Shown piece after piece: positions 1 to 8,758 of a stretch of DNA of 10,406 bases. The notes below the pieces were generated by a model. It did not search any database and was not told where the DNA came from. It saw nothing but the letters and a program-made list of their open reading frames with translations. The DNA is from Hamiltosporidium magnivora. Lineage: Eukaryota; Microsporidia; Dubosqiidae. Location of the stretch: contig PITI01000598.1 of assembly GCA_004325065.1 (NCBI GenBank), forward strand, positions 1 through 10,406, read 5' to 3'. A program made the translations under genes and the position numbers. How positions within the stretch are numbered: the first letter of the stretch is position 1; the number at the start of each line of letters is the position of its first letter.

Positions 1-86
1 TAGCAGTCATTTATGTTAAACCTAGAACTGTGTTAATGCCATGAAAACAAATATAACACGTGCCCCTATTTTAAAAAGATGTGATA
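1..86 (+). repeat. Dispersed repeat, copy 1 (cut by window edge)
   Basis: This stretch matches 6900-6980 in direct orientation. Positions 5-49 align without gaps to 6900-6944 with 36 of 45 identities by my count; the best blocks are 25-31, 33-38 and 40-49 (CATGAAAACA). With one gap the match resumes at 76-85 (AAGATGTGAT) against 6970-6979. Similarity is lost after about position 86. The copy probably begins left of the window. Copy 2 is preceded by a GC-richer island, so the shared piece may be the tail of a longer mobile or duplicated element. Confidence 0.6.
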
Positions 87-1635
87 CTTTAAAATAAAAA
101 AAAAATTTATAAGTTAATAAAAAATTGTAGTAATAAATATTATAGAATACTAAAGTTTGCTTTTCGATGAATATAAAAAAAAGTCGCAATAATAAAGAAT
201 CTTTAATTTTTGCTTCATATTATCTGCTAAAAGATATAATTTAAAGATAATAAGGTTTATGGCCTGTAATTTGATTCATTTGTAATTATTTTTGAACGAA
301 ATTGGACTTTTACTGTGAATATAAAATATTTGGTATATGATATAACTATACGTTATTTTTAAATTTTTAAAAGGGTGAAATAAAGTATTTAAGACTGTAA
401 ATATTTATCAAAATAAGATAAATTAAGAATGTACGAATATGAAATTATTCTATTTGACTAGAACAGGTGGAATGTTTTAAAATGCATATGAATAAGGCGA
501 TCTTCTATTTTCTGCTTAAAAATTTGTGCAAATTAATATTCTCTTTTTGGTTTCAACATTGGTTATATTTGGCTAATTATTTCCTATAATTCTCGTAAAA
601 TAATATTACAAGCATTTGCTATAAACTTTTGCTTTTTATATTCTGCATTATTATGTCAAAGATTTATTATAAATCATCAACTCTTGGTCCTCGAGTGAAA
701 ATTAAAACCAAGACGTCTTGTGTTACCGAAAAGAGATATTTATATATTTTGTAAAATTTGAAATTTCTATTAGATTTTATGTCATTTTATAAAACAATCA
801 GCGGTTTGATCGCTTCGAAGCACACAATTCTAAAAGCTCAGATATGGGCTATTTCGAAATATTTTGAATAATAATTTTTTTATTCAAGTTATTTTCTTTT
901 GCGGTATTTTTTTATTAATTATGAGAATTCAAATTACTAACACTTTATTTTCATTCTAATTTGAATTTTTCTTGTTTTCATATTTATATTCTGTCATTAT
1001 ATTATTATAATTAATTTGTTAGAATTATTTTTTCAATTTATGTTAGAAGTTAATAACAAGCTTTAGATGCTATATGGTGGAATTTGATGGTCTTCATAAA
1101 TTGTATAGTTCTATAAAACCTCAGTGATACCATAAATTTTAGCTTTTGGCTTATAAATACATCATGATAGGTAACACATCGAACTTGTTTTATACAGTAA
1201 AGACTGTTTTTATTTAACAAATAACCTACTACAACCACATTCACATCAAATTCTTAAATATTAGGCAAATCAATAAAAGAGCCTTTGCGTAAAAATTATA
1301 TTATGAGCAAATATAAGATCTACAGAATTGCTTTATAATAAAAACTAGTTTTATTGCCAAGATACTATCGTTTGAAATGTAATTAGTGCTAAAACAATCT
1401 AAACACAAAAATCGGATCTTTTACAATTCGGTTAAGTATATCAGCTTACGAAATATTATATTTGTTATCTAAGTGTCAAATACCATATAATTTTCTGTAT
1501 TAAACTAATTTTTAGATTCAATTTTGCTTTGTATCTAAATTCTTATTTTAAATTTTAGTTTAAATATATTCTATTCATAATAGTATTTATTTCATCGAAA
1601 TATAGTAAAGTAATTGTATTAATTAAAAATAAAGA
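87..1635. other. AT-rich spacer, no gene seen
   Basis: No open frame longer than chance was found on either strand. The longest is a 64-codon ATG frame on the minus strand at 1050-1244, a length expected several times by chance at this base composition. The only notable structures are a hairpin and palindrome at 682-720 and a 10-base palindrome GCTTCGAAGC at 812-821. No tRNA-like T-arm was found. Confidence 0.6.
682..720. other. Hairpin overlapping a 12-base perfect palindrome
   Basis: TCTTGGT (682-688) pairs perfectly with ACCAAGA (707-713) around an 18-base loop. The 3' arm overlaps a perfect palindrome, CAAGACGTCTTG (709-720). The two structures compete for the same bases. GC is higher here than in the surrounding spacer. 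It could be a protein-binding palindrome or simply chance; no gene lies close enough to assign a role. Confidence 0.25.
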
Positions 1636-1935
1636 TTGGATTTTGCAGAACACTGCGATTTATATAAAAGTAGAAAATACAAGATAATTGAAATCATTTT
1701 TATTCGGTATTATTTTTTAAAATTTTGTTCGGTTCTATTACACTCTTCTATAAGCTTTGTCGAAACAAATAAACTTATAACATGCGTATTATGTCTAAGC
1801 AAACGATTTGAATTAATATTTTATCCCGAACCTAACTTAATATCAAACTTCATACGAGAAAATTTTTTATCTATGATGTGTTATATTTTTTCAAAATGGT
1901 ATTGCAAAATAAATCAAGGATTGGAAACGTATTAG
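1636..1935 (+). pseudogene. Orphan 99-codon open frame without a start codon
   Basis: This frame is open for 99 codons, ending in TAG. It opens with TTG just after an in-frame TAA (1630-1632), and its first ATG is near codon 79, so it has no conventional start. The amino-acid composition is mixed rather than pure AT noise: several Cys, Trp, Pro and Glu residues and lysine/arginine clusters. At about 75-78% AT a random frame this long is uncommon but not impossible in 10 kb. I recognise no domain. It could be a relic exon or degraded gene piece that lost its 5' end, or chance. There is no C-rich motif upstream like those before the two protein genes. Confidence 0.2.
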
Positions 1936-4773
1936 ATCAATTTGAATTTTCTAATCAACCAATTAACTTGCATTGAGTAATTCTAAATAACTCAATACAT
2001 AAAAAGAGCATTTTATTTAATATTAGTGTATTTTTGTAGTAAACCATTTCAAATATTCATAATGTACAGGGATCTTTGTATTCTTTTTTAATGTGCTGTA
2101 TAATATTGACTATTTAATCATTTTTCGTTTTATATGTGAACGTTGAATCGAAATCATCTTAATTTTTCGAAACCAAATCGAATATGATTATTGAAAAAAA
2201 GTATTTTCTGGTTTTTTTAAATAAAATAATATTTCTAGAAAATTTTTATTAATCTTCAAAGCAATACAAAGAATAAATTTCTAAATTAGTAGTTTCATAA
2301 ATTTCTTAGAAAGATTTTAAAAGGACTTAATAACTATTTTAGACTTTTAATAAAAAAACGCAATAAAGAATTGTTGCAAAAATGTAAAATTATCTTGTTT
2401 GTTTAGCATTTTAAGGTATTGAGTAGCGAATACACATTTTAGATCTGAAAACTAACTATGTACTTTATAAACACTTGGAATAGCAAAAATGGTGTTTATT
2501 ATATGATTCTGTTATAAATGACGAAAATATGTCCAAAATATTGGTGATTTAAACAACATTTAAGAATAAAGCAGGTCATTTTGGTTGCTCACATTTGTAA
2601 ATGACATAAATCAGCGCATTTTATATAGGACTCATGTCCGTATAATACAAGAGACTTGAAGATAATAACAATCCTAGAAATTTTTGACAAACTAATACAA
2701 TTCAAAATTAATATAATGTAACTTTATTCTATATGTTACATAAGTTTAAAAAACAGCATATTTTTATTTTTTCATGAGATATAAACACCTCGAGTCATTT
2801 GAGAGCATGAAATGCAGATGTCTAAGGCTCTGGTTTACAAAGGGGTTAAAAACATTCGTTTTTACATTCCTATAAATTTTATATTTATTTATTTAATAGC
2901 TCGCTCCTTACTACGGATGAACACAATCTAACGATGAATCATAGCTTCGCCAGGTTCTAGGCGTTCTAAAGACAATTTTCTTTAGATTGGTTAGGTTGTT
3001 GCTTAACGCAGATTTCTATAATATACAATTTTGTAACGTTCCGTTTTTAAAAAAAAAAATTAAAATCTTAACTGTTAATATTTCGTACAATTAAAATCAA
3101 AAGTATATCTTTATATGTAAGTTCTAAAATTTTGATATATCTCATATGTCGTATATCAGTTTGTTTGTGCACTTGAGAACTATTTCTATTGATTTTTTTA
3201 CGAAAAATTTAAATTTATTAACTTTTAAAGAATTAAAAAAGTCAAAATCATCAAAAACTATATATGATCGTTTTTAGAAACAGAAATATTTTGTTATTTT
3301 TTTAATTGGAATTCTAAAAATTTTTACCAAACCATTTCGAAAACCATAGACAAGATTAATGTAGGAATTTTCAAAGAGATACCCAAAAAACACAAAATAT
3401 AAGGTTACACCTGTTAAAGCGTTTGTATATAGAATTCAATAAGATCAAACGTGCAGTAATAGAAGAGGATGCGCTATGAAATATTTTGTTCCTGAGTTTA
3501 AGATTTAATCATTTATTTTTTCTATAAATCTATTCTTTTTCAGTTTTTGTGTTATATAATAAAAATTAAATACGAAAAATAAGATTATAGAAACCTCAAA
3601 TATTTTAGGAGTTTTTTATGCTATTTTCACAAAAAAGTACATTAAATCCCGTAATATCTCAGAATAACTTATTCAACTATAACATAAAGTAATAAATATA
3701 TATTTAAATCGGTGGCATCTCCAAAATACTTCTACTCTCATTTAAGATATTAATAGCTTATCCCTTTCATTTGTTTTTTGAATAGAATATATCGTGCTAG
3801 AAAAAATTAAATCTTTTTTTTACTTAAAATTTTGTTCATTGAAAATATTTTCACATTCATTTTTTTTGTGGAACTTTTTAGTACGCCTAGGCTTAATATC
3901 GAATTGCACTTCTACGAATGCTAGCTTTTCACAAAATTTGTATTTAATCAGCTAAAGAAATCTTTGAAATTACAAATTGAATTTCTATCATTTTGATCAA
4001 ACAAACATAATGCAAGAATATATCCGGATTTTTAGAATATCATAGATGTAATTTCAAAAAGTTTAAGTACATTGCAAATGGTGATATTTTTTAAAGAAAA
4101 TATTCGGAACTTTTTAAACTCTGAGAAAACAAAACTTGTATGAAGCAAGATTTTCTGCATAATAGGTATATTTAGGAATCTTAAATTAGTTACGCTGAAA
4201 TATATCGCTATTAAGAAAATTAATAAATCGATTCATAAGGCTTTTTTATAATATCATCCGAGATTCTTGTTGTTTTTTAATTTTCATAATATTCATTTGT
4301 GGTAAAAAGTATAAATACCCGCACTATTTCTTAGAATGATTTATTTTAAATGATTTAATTCTCTTGGACACTATCGAGAAAATTAAAAAGTTGGCAGCAG
4401 TGTAGGAATTATTTGAAAATCGAATGGACTAGTTAAGAATTATTATTTGTAACATATTCATTTGAGATTTTGTTCGAAATAATATTTTGTGGGTGTTACC
4501 AGCCAAAATAAAACTTTAGGAAAATATCCTTTTTTTGTAACTAAAATGAATACGTTAAGAATATTTCTAGAATGAATATAAAATCTCGAAATACCACCGT
4601 GAATATCTATAGAATGCCATCAAAATACTAAGATAATATGATCAGTAGTTTGCGTTTTTTTATGTGATTCTTCTTTTTTGTTATTTGGTAGAATTTAAAT
4701 CTGGTTCTAAAGTTTATATTTAAACTTATTTTTGTCGAATTGAATTTGTTTAAATGCATTTTTAATAATCTTT
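1936..4773. other. Long AT-rich spacer, no supported gene
   Basis: About 2.8 kb without a credible gene. It contains a small GC-richer patch near 2790-3000 with nested inverted repeats (listed separately). It also has a short ATG frame at 3146-3277 (43 codons) whose middle, around TFKELKKSKSS, resembles one LRR unit. That frame is followed in phase, after one TAG, by 23 more open codons. An A-run lies near 3049-3059. Short AGAAT-containing words recur in the 4000-4620 part without a clear period. No tRNA, rRNA or snRNA signature was recognised. Confidence 0.55.
2924..2989. other. Nested inverted repeats, possible small structured RNA
   Basis: An outer 8-base perfect inverted repeat, CAATCTAA (2924-2931) with TTAGATTG (2982-2989), encloses a GC hairpin CGCC (2948-2951) with GGCG (2960-2963) and an 8-base loop. 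An alternative stem, TCTAAAG (2965-2971) with CTTTAGA (2980-2986), competes with the outer one. The size is close to that of a tRNA, but I cannot fit D, anticodon and T arms, so I do not call it one. A decayed element or chance folding are the alternatives. Confidence 0.2.
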
Positions 4774-5033
4774 CCCACCCTGCAAGAAACAGAATTGGCT
4801 TGAATTATCCTCTGCTTGTCGTAAGAGGCGACTGAAAGGATTGAGTCCTCCACGGTGAGCCTAGGGCTAACAACCCTTTCTTTAAAACCAAATTGTTCCT
4901 AATCCAAAGAATTAAAAAACCCGGACAGAAGATTAGAAAGGTACCTAGCATGGTTAAACATCAAAGAAACTAATGCGTGACATTACTGAGGGAGGCCAAG
5001 CTCTTGCAAGGCTTATTGCCGAGGATAAATAAT
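4774..5033 (+). mobile_element. Short non-LTR retroelement remnant (RTE/SINE-like)
   Basis: This block is about 42% GC by hand count, against roughly 20-25% on both sides, with sharp edges. It contains the motif TGTCGTAAGAGGCGACT (4817-4833), followed by GGGCTAACAACCC (4864-4876). I recall this combination from the 5' part of non-LTR retrotransposons, probably RTE-type, in animal genomes; this is recollection, not a search. A row of hairpins is visible: GTCG 4818-4821 with CGAC 4829-4832, AGGA 4837-4840 with TCCT 4846-4849, and AGCC 4858-4861 with GGCT 4865-4868. The 3' end (GGGAGGCCAAGCTC, 4990-5003) also resembles 3' tails of such elements, then runs into an AATAATAAAA tail. There is no endonuclease or reverse transcriptase frame. 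A 5' end joined to a 3' end in 260 bases suggests an internally deleted, non-autonomous copy. AATAAT occurs on both flanks (4764-4769 and 5028-5033), too simple to prove a target duplication. Confidence 0.5.
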
Positions 5034-5714
5034 AAAATATTTTCTAATAAAAATATTAGACTTTCGTCTTGTTTTGAACCAAATGCATTTTTTATACCTT
5101 TAAAATCCAAATTTCTAACGTTTGAGAGTATATATCTAAATTAAATAAAAAATAATTTTATAGAAGATTCTAACGAATCATTTTGGGTTTTGTATAAGGA
5201 AATATAATTGTAGTAAAATTTGAAATTGTACACTCCTCTTAACTAAGCGAAACTTTAAATTCTAATATATCTAAAGTATATATGAGATAAAGTTCGACTT
5301 ATGGTTGTTGTGCCTAAATAAAGTTTTATAAATGCCATAAAGATTATATTCGATACACTGTCTATAAAATCTAAACTAATCAGTTATGTTCTTAGAAATT
5401 AACCTTAAAATTTTGATTTTTGATTCCTATTCACTTACAGCCATAAACTAACAAATCTGAAAAGCAAATGTGAGAATCTAAACGATTTCTCTTAACAATA
5501 AAGAAAATTGTAATTTTCTCACACACAGATGAAATTTGCCCAAAAAAATGATTGAAAAAGACGGATCGTAATATTTGTTCTGTAATTGTATTCAATAAAA
5601 TTTTAGGCACTCTTCCATCTATAAATTTATCAAAATAAAAAAAATCTAAAAAATGATATCTTTTTGCAAATTTATACAGAAAAATAATTTGTTTTGCCTC
5701 TCAACCTACCCCCT
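5034..5714. other. AT-rich spacer upstream of the 139-residue gene
   Basis: No coding frame was found. Near 5531 a GCCC followed by an A-run and ATG resembles the C-then-A start context of the LRR frame, but that frame stops after seven codons. A small perfect hairpin, AGAAAAT (5502-5508) with ATTTTCT (5513-5519) around a TGTA loop, is visible. The last part (5570-5714) is the likely promoter and leader of the downstream gene; no TATA position can be chosen in such AT-rich DNA. Confidence 0.5.
5709..5713 (+). promoter_or_regulatory. C-run directly before the start codon
   Basis: Five consecutive C's end one base before the ATG at 5715, in a region where even two adjacent C's are rare. Microsporidian genes are known to carry CCC-like motifs very close to the start codon, linked to transcription start and very short leaders. 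The motif supports the choice of 5715 as start over the in-frame TTG seven codons upstream. Confidence 0.45.
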
Positions 5715-6134
5715 ATGAATAAAATTGTCCAAAGAGAAATTGACAATTTCAAAAAAAAATTAATAGAATTTTTAAATGAAAATGCAACTTTTGAAGAAAT
5801 GGTTATTGTGCATAGAAGACTAATGGTTGCATATAATCTTCCTGCCAATAAAATTACTCTAAAAAATCTTAAAAACAAATTGTTTTTCAAATACAAAGAG
5901 CTTCACGATAAACTGATGGAGATAGATAAAAATACAGAACAAGCCGAAAAATATTTAATAAAAGAATCAATTGAAACCAACACAGAACAAATTTTAGGGA
6001 CTTCAGAAATCCTTGGTAGATTTAAATCATTGTATCCATATCCAGTAATTGATATGATGCAATGTAATAATTCGGAATTCGATAATTCGGAAGTAATCAC
6101 AGAAGAAGAGGAGGCAATAAAATTTGATTTCTAA
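5715..6134 (+). CDS. 139-residue coiled-coil protein, possibly Mediator subunit 4-like
   Basis: An intact ATG-to-TAA frame of 139 codons. The ATG at 5715 was chosen because it follows a C-run and nothing upstream offers another ATG. Residues 1-90 are highly charged and helical with heptad-like Leu/Ile spacing, so probably a coiled coil. Around residues 89-115 comes a patterned stretch ending in YPYP (107-110) and DMM (113-115). The tail is acidic, with four glutamates at 130-133. There is no signal peptide or membrane segment, so a nuclear or cytosolic site is likely. The layout of coiled coil, short helix and a YP-rich turn followed by an acidic and methionine motif is reminiscent of Mediator Med4, a middle-module subunit that links activators to RNA polymerase II. 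This is a weak motif-level resemblance. Other small coiled-coil nuclear subunits, such as kinetochore or tethering proteins, are equally possible. The gene stands alone on the plus strand with long spacers on both sides. That it is a real gene is much surer than its function. Confidence 0.75.
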   Translation: MNKIVQREIDNFKKKLIEFLNENATFEEMVIVHRRLMVAYNLPANKITLKNLKNKLFFKYKELHDKLMEIDKNTEQAEKYLIKESIETNTEQILGTSEILGRFKSLYPYPVIDMMQCNNSEFDNSEVITEEEEAIKFDF

Positions 6135-6360
6135 AAATTTAATCACCAAATGTAATCCTTGGTAAATTCATTTCTTAAATTTAAAGGTAAAATTTTATAT
6201 TTTATATATTTTTCTTTATATTTTAAGGACTTTTATGACCAACAATCTCATCTGCAGAACAAATATATTTGTATTAATACAAGATTAGGGATTATTTAAA
6301 ACATATAAAAACTATCTGCTTGGCAATGATTAAGTGAAAGGTGTGAAAGTCATTATTTTG
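6135..6360. other. AT-rich 3' flank of the 139-residue gene
   Basis: Typical AT-rich spacer. No clean AATAAA signal was seen in the first 50 bases after the stop, and no open frame of interest. Confidence 0.4.
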
Positions 6361-6820
6361 ATTTTCGGTCGGATGAAGACCACACCAACTTTTCGGTTGT
6401 TTCATGAGGGTTTGCATGAAAGAAAGAAGTTCTACGAAAGGAAAAAACTTTTTTTACAAGTCTATTTTGTAGTTTATATTTAGCTAGGTTGAAAATCACA
6501 ACTGAAATTTTTAGTATTTTGCTTGGAAACTTAGTCTTGTCAACTCGGGTTAGAGAATTAGAGCCTGGGAGATACAAAAAAATACATTTTAAAAAGCTGT
6601 TAAGGCTTAGTAGCAGGTTATATCAGTTGGTATGCGATTGTAACGTTTAGGTGAACCCTTGTAAGTCTCCGAGATATATCTTAGCTAGAAGTCTACATAC
6701 CTCGTTAAGTGAGTGTAGGTGAAACAGCAGTCAAATTTTCTGGGAGCCTAAGGCGGATTCGACCTGCGAACACACACTAAAAAACGAACATTAACGCACC
6801 CCGGATTACTGTTTCGCTTA
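6361..6820. mobile_element. GC-richer island, probable degraded element
   Basis: GC rises to about 33% in 6361-6600 and about 43% in 6601-6820 by hand count, well above the background, then falls back at once. The first part is read through by a plus-strand open stretch of about 55 codons near 6331-6480 with an internal ATG near 6375; it matches nothing I recognise and is probably chance. The second part holds a tRNA D-loop-like string, TCAGTTGGTA (6623-6632), a T-arm-like GGATTCGACC (6755-6764), a direct repeat AAGTCT (6663-6668 and 6689-6694) and several hairpins. The spacing of about 130 bases between the two tRNA-like boxes rules out a normal tRNA. With the repeat copy at 6900 just downstream, the likeliest reading is the remains of a SINE-like or other non-autonomous element, but its ends cannot be fixed. 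Confidence 0.35.
6693..6817. other. Cluster of hairpins in the GC-richer island
   Basis: Hairpin 1: CTACA (6693-6697) with TGTAG (6714-6718), continued by CTC with GAG across a three-base bulge, around a seven-base loop. Hairpin 2 is an imperfect 14-base inverted repeat, 6719-6732 with 6804-6817. Its core GAAACAG (6721-6727) pairs perfectly with CTGTTTC (6809-6815); in RNA the full stem would have two wobble pairs and one mismatch. Inside its loop are GCGG (6753-6756) with CTGC (6764-6767) and TGCG (6765-6768) with CGCA (6795-6798), which compete. This is either a structured RNA or the fold of a SINE-type transcript; the strand is not determined. Confidence 0.25.
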
Positions 6821-6899
6821 TTTATGAATTTTATAAAAATTTAGATGCAAAGTTTTGTATGTAAATGTCTTAGAGGTACCGATAGTGTGTTAGGAGAGA

Positions 6900-6985
6900 A
6901 GTCATTCATTTTCAAATAGGAACTGTATTAATGTCATGAAAACATTTTAAAAAATGTACTATTTCGAATAAGATGTGATGGTTTT
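6900..6985 (+). repeat. Dispersed repeat, copy 2
   Basis: Direct-orientation partner of 1-86, about 6.9 kb away, with about 80% identity over the first 45 bases and a later conserved block AAGATGTGAT at 6970-6979. It sits between the GC-richer island and the LRR reading frame. It encodes nothing visible. It may be the 3' part of a dispersed element, or the conserved upstream segment of a duplicated LRR gene; the other copy shows no LRR gene within the next kilobase, which favours the first reading. Confidence 0.6.
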
Positions 6986-7396
6986 CGATATAAATTGCAA
7001 ATATATGGGGGCTTATATATTTTCAAAAAAAAACTGAAATTGGATGATCGAAAAAACCTGAACTCGGGTTATAAGATAGCATGCTTATAAATTTTAGTAA
7101 AACAACTTTTTTTAAATGTAAACTCATTTCTGTATTCAAGTATAATAAATTTTTCTGTTTTTGTACATTAGATATTTTATAAGAATGGAAGAAATTGATT
7201 GGTTGAAAAGGTTGTTTCATAGAAAATATTTTTACAAGTATTAAAAAATAAAGGAAACTCGTCAATAGTTTGCTGTAACTTTACCATTTAACAATTTTTT
7301 CCAAATTTTTACTATTCTTATCATTTATATTTTTTTTATCGATTTTATAGTTTCCATTATTTTGTCTAATTTAATTAATTAATTTACCCACAAAAA
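6986..7396. other. Upstream region of the LRR frame
   Basis: No gene is called here. A minus-strand open stretch at 7023-7265 starts with TTG and looks like chance. From about 7270 the plus strand becomes strongly T-rich up to the start codon, which could be a promoter or leader feature. A short C-run (CCC, 7387-7389) lies eight bases before the first in-frame ATG at 7397, and an in-frame TAA at 7376 closes the frame upstream. Confidence 0.4.
7387..7389 (+). promoter_or_regulatory. CCC motif before the LRR start
   Basis: CCC followed by an A-rich spacer and the ATG at 7397. It matches the CCC-near-start pattern known from microsporidia, and the 139-residue gene has a C-run one base before its ATG. 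The alternative start at 7511 is also preceded by a C-containing CTCCT (7506-7510), so the motif alone does not decide between the two starts. Confidence 0.3.
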
Positions 7397-8218
7397 ATGA
7401 ATGCAGACGGAATTCTCAAAAATAAAGAAAAATCTAAATTTTTAGTTATTCGCCATCTTAAAGATGTTTCAAAATCTATCTATCATTCATATGAATATCA
7501 TTATTCTCCTATGCTTAATAATCGTATTGTTATTGCATTTTTGTTTTTGACAAATTATACATTTTGCTTAAATGTTAGATTCCTGAATATGAATGAAAAC
7601 GATGTTTCTGCATACCAATATAATATCTATAGCTATTTTATGTCTCTAGAGACGTCTTCAATTGTTAAAATAGAAAACCCAGTAGATGGTTTCCGGTCAC
7701 CTCTAGCCGCCAAAAAAGCTGATGAAGATCTTATGATTGTATATCCTAATGATATATCGATTTCATTTGAATTTCTAGATGAACTGAATTCTGAAAACTC
7801 TGATGAGATTATTATATACATGACTAAAGATAATTTATCTAAATTTACTTTCTTCATTAAAATTCTTCAAAACAATGATAATGTCATTTCAAATATTAGC
7901 ACACAAGCATTTTTTGAAATTCTTAAATATTTGAATATTTTGAGAGTTATAAGAAATAAGAATTATAAAATTTTTATTAAATCTTTAGTACATTATTCCA
8001 TCATTTCTAGTGTAGATTTTATAAGTAGAGCTTCTGATTCATTTTTAAACACGAAAGGTTATAATAATTTACAAGTTAGAGATGTAATCAAAATTTTTAT
8101 GAGATTCTATTTTATGAAGAATGCTTATATTTATAAAATGTTTCATAAAAATAGATTATTGCGATTTTCGTCAACATTACATAAACATAGGAAACAGGAA
8201 TCATTTAAGAAAATAACA

Positions 8219-8221
8219 TGA
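8219..8221 (+). other. In-frame TGA in the LRR frame
   Basis: First internal stop (codon 275), in context ATA ACA TGA AAG. Translation from 7397 would end here, giving 274 residues without any LRR unit. The next 25 codons stay open up to the ATG at 8297, where internal initiation could in principle restart. A single base change from an Arg, Gly, Ser, Leu, Trp or Cys codon would create it. A sequencing error cannot be excluded. Confidence 0.75.
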
Positions 8222-8755
8222 AAGTTCTTTTTTCAAACATGCTATTTACATAAATATTTATCAAAGACAAAAGCGATAAATATATGGAAAATACTAATGA
8301 ATATTTTTTCGGTCGATAAATTATGTATTAATTTATTCCCAAATAATAATGTTTTGGATCTTGACTTAATGATTTCTTTGTTGCCAAAAAAAGTCATAAA
8401 ATTTACAGTCCATATTCCCAAAAAATTATTGCCAATATTTAATAAACTTTATCAAATTGGCTTTTTTGATTATGTTAAGAACATAGAAATTACATATCAT
8501 GATGAATACAAATCGTTCTTAGAAATATTACAGTATTTTAAAAACCTTGAAAAACTTACATTGGAACTTCTATGGGTTAATTATGAAGGGTTGGTTGATT
8601 TGATGCGTTTTGAAGGATTAGAATCGATAAAGGTCATGAAAATCCTTATAAATAAAGAAATATATTTTCCCAGAAACATTACTGCTAACTCAACACTTAA
8701 AACGAATGCCAATATAATTGTTGATATATCAGATCGGTTAGAAATATCAGACATA

Positions 8756-8758
8756 TAA
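8756..8758 (+). other. In-frame TAA in the LRR frame
   Basis: Second internal stop (codon 454), in context GAC ATA TAA AAT, followed by 19 open codons and then the main LRR part. TAA is also the stop of the 139-residue gene, so a reassigned code does not explain it. One base change from a Lys, Gln, Glu, Leu, Ser or Tyr codon would create it. Confidence 0.75.

Noticed and set aside
1050..1244. 64-codon minus-strand ATG frame
   Set aside because: Several frames of this length are expected by chance at this base composition; no motif, no start signal and no domain.
4774..5033. rRNA or tRNA gene fragment
   Set aside because: The GC-rich block has no recognisable rRNA core or tRNA cloverleaf, while its motifs fit a retroelement better.
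5672..6100. Minus-strand frames opposite the 139-residue gene
   Set aside because: Antisense shadows of the plus-strand gene, which has the better start context and codon pattern.
6353..6577. 74-codon minus-strand frame across the GC-richer island
   Set aside because: Begins with TTG rather than ATG, has no recognisable domain and overlaps a likely degraded element.
6618..6770. tRNA gene
   Set aside because: D-loop-like and T-arm-like strings are present but about 130 bases apart, the T stem is only four pairs with a wobble, and no acceptor stem can be drawn.
7023..7265. 80-codon minus-strand frame upstream of the LRR gene
   Set aside because: Begins with TTG; the sequence is Phe/Leu/Lys-rich noise as expected from AT-rich DNA and it lies in the probable promoter region.
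7633..7857. Minus-strand frame inside the LRR gene
   Set aside because: Antisense shadow of a strongly coding plus-strand frame.
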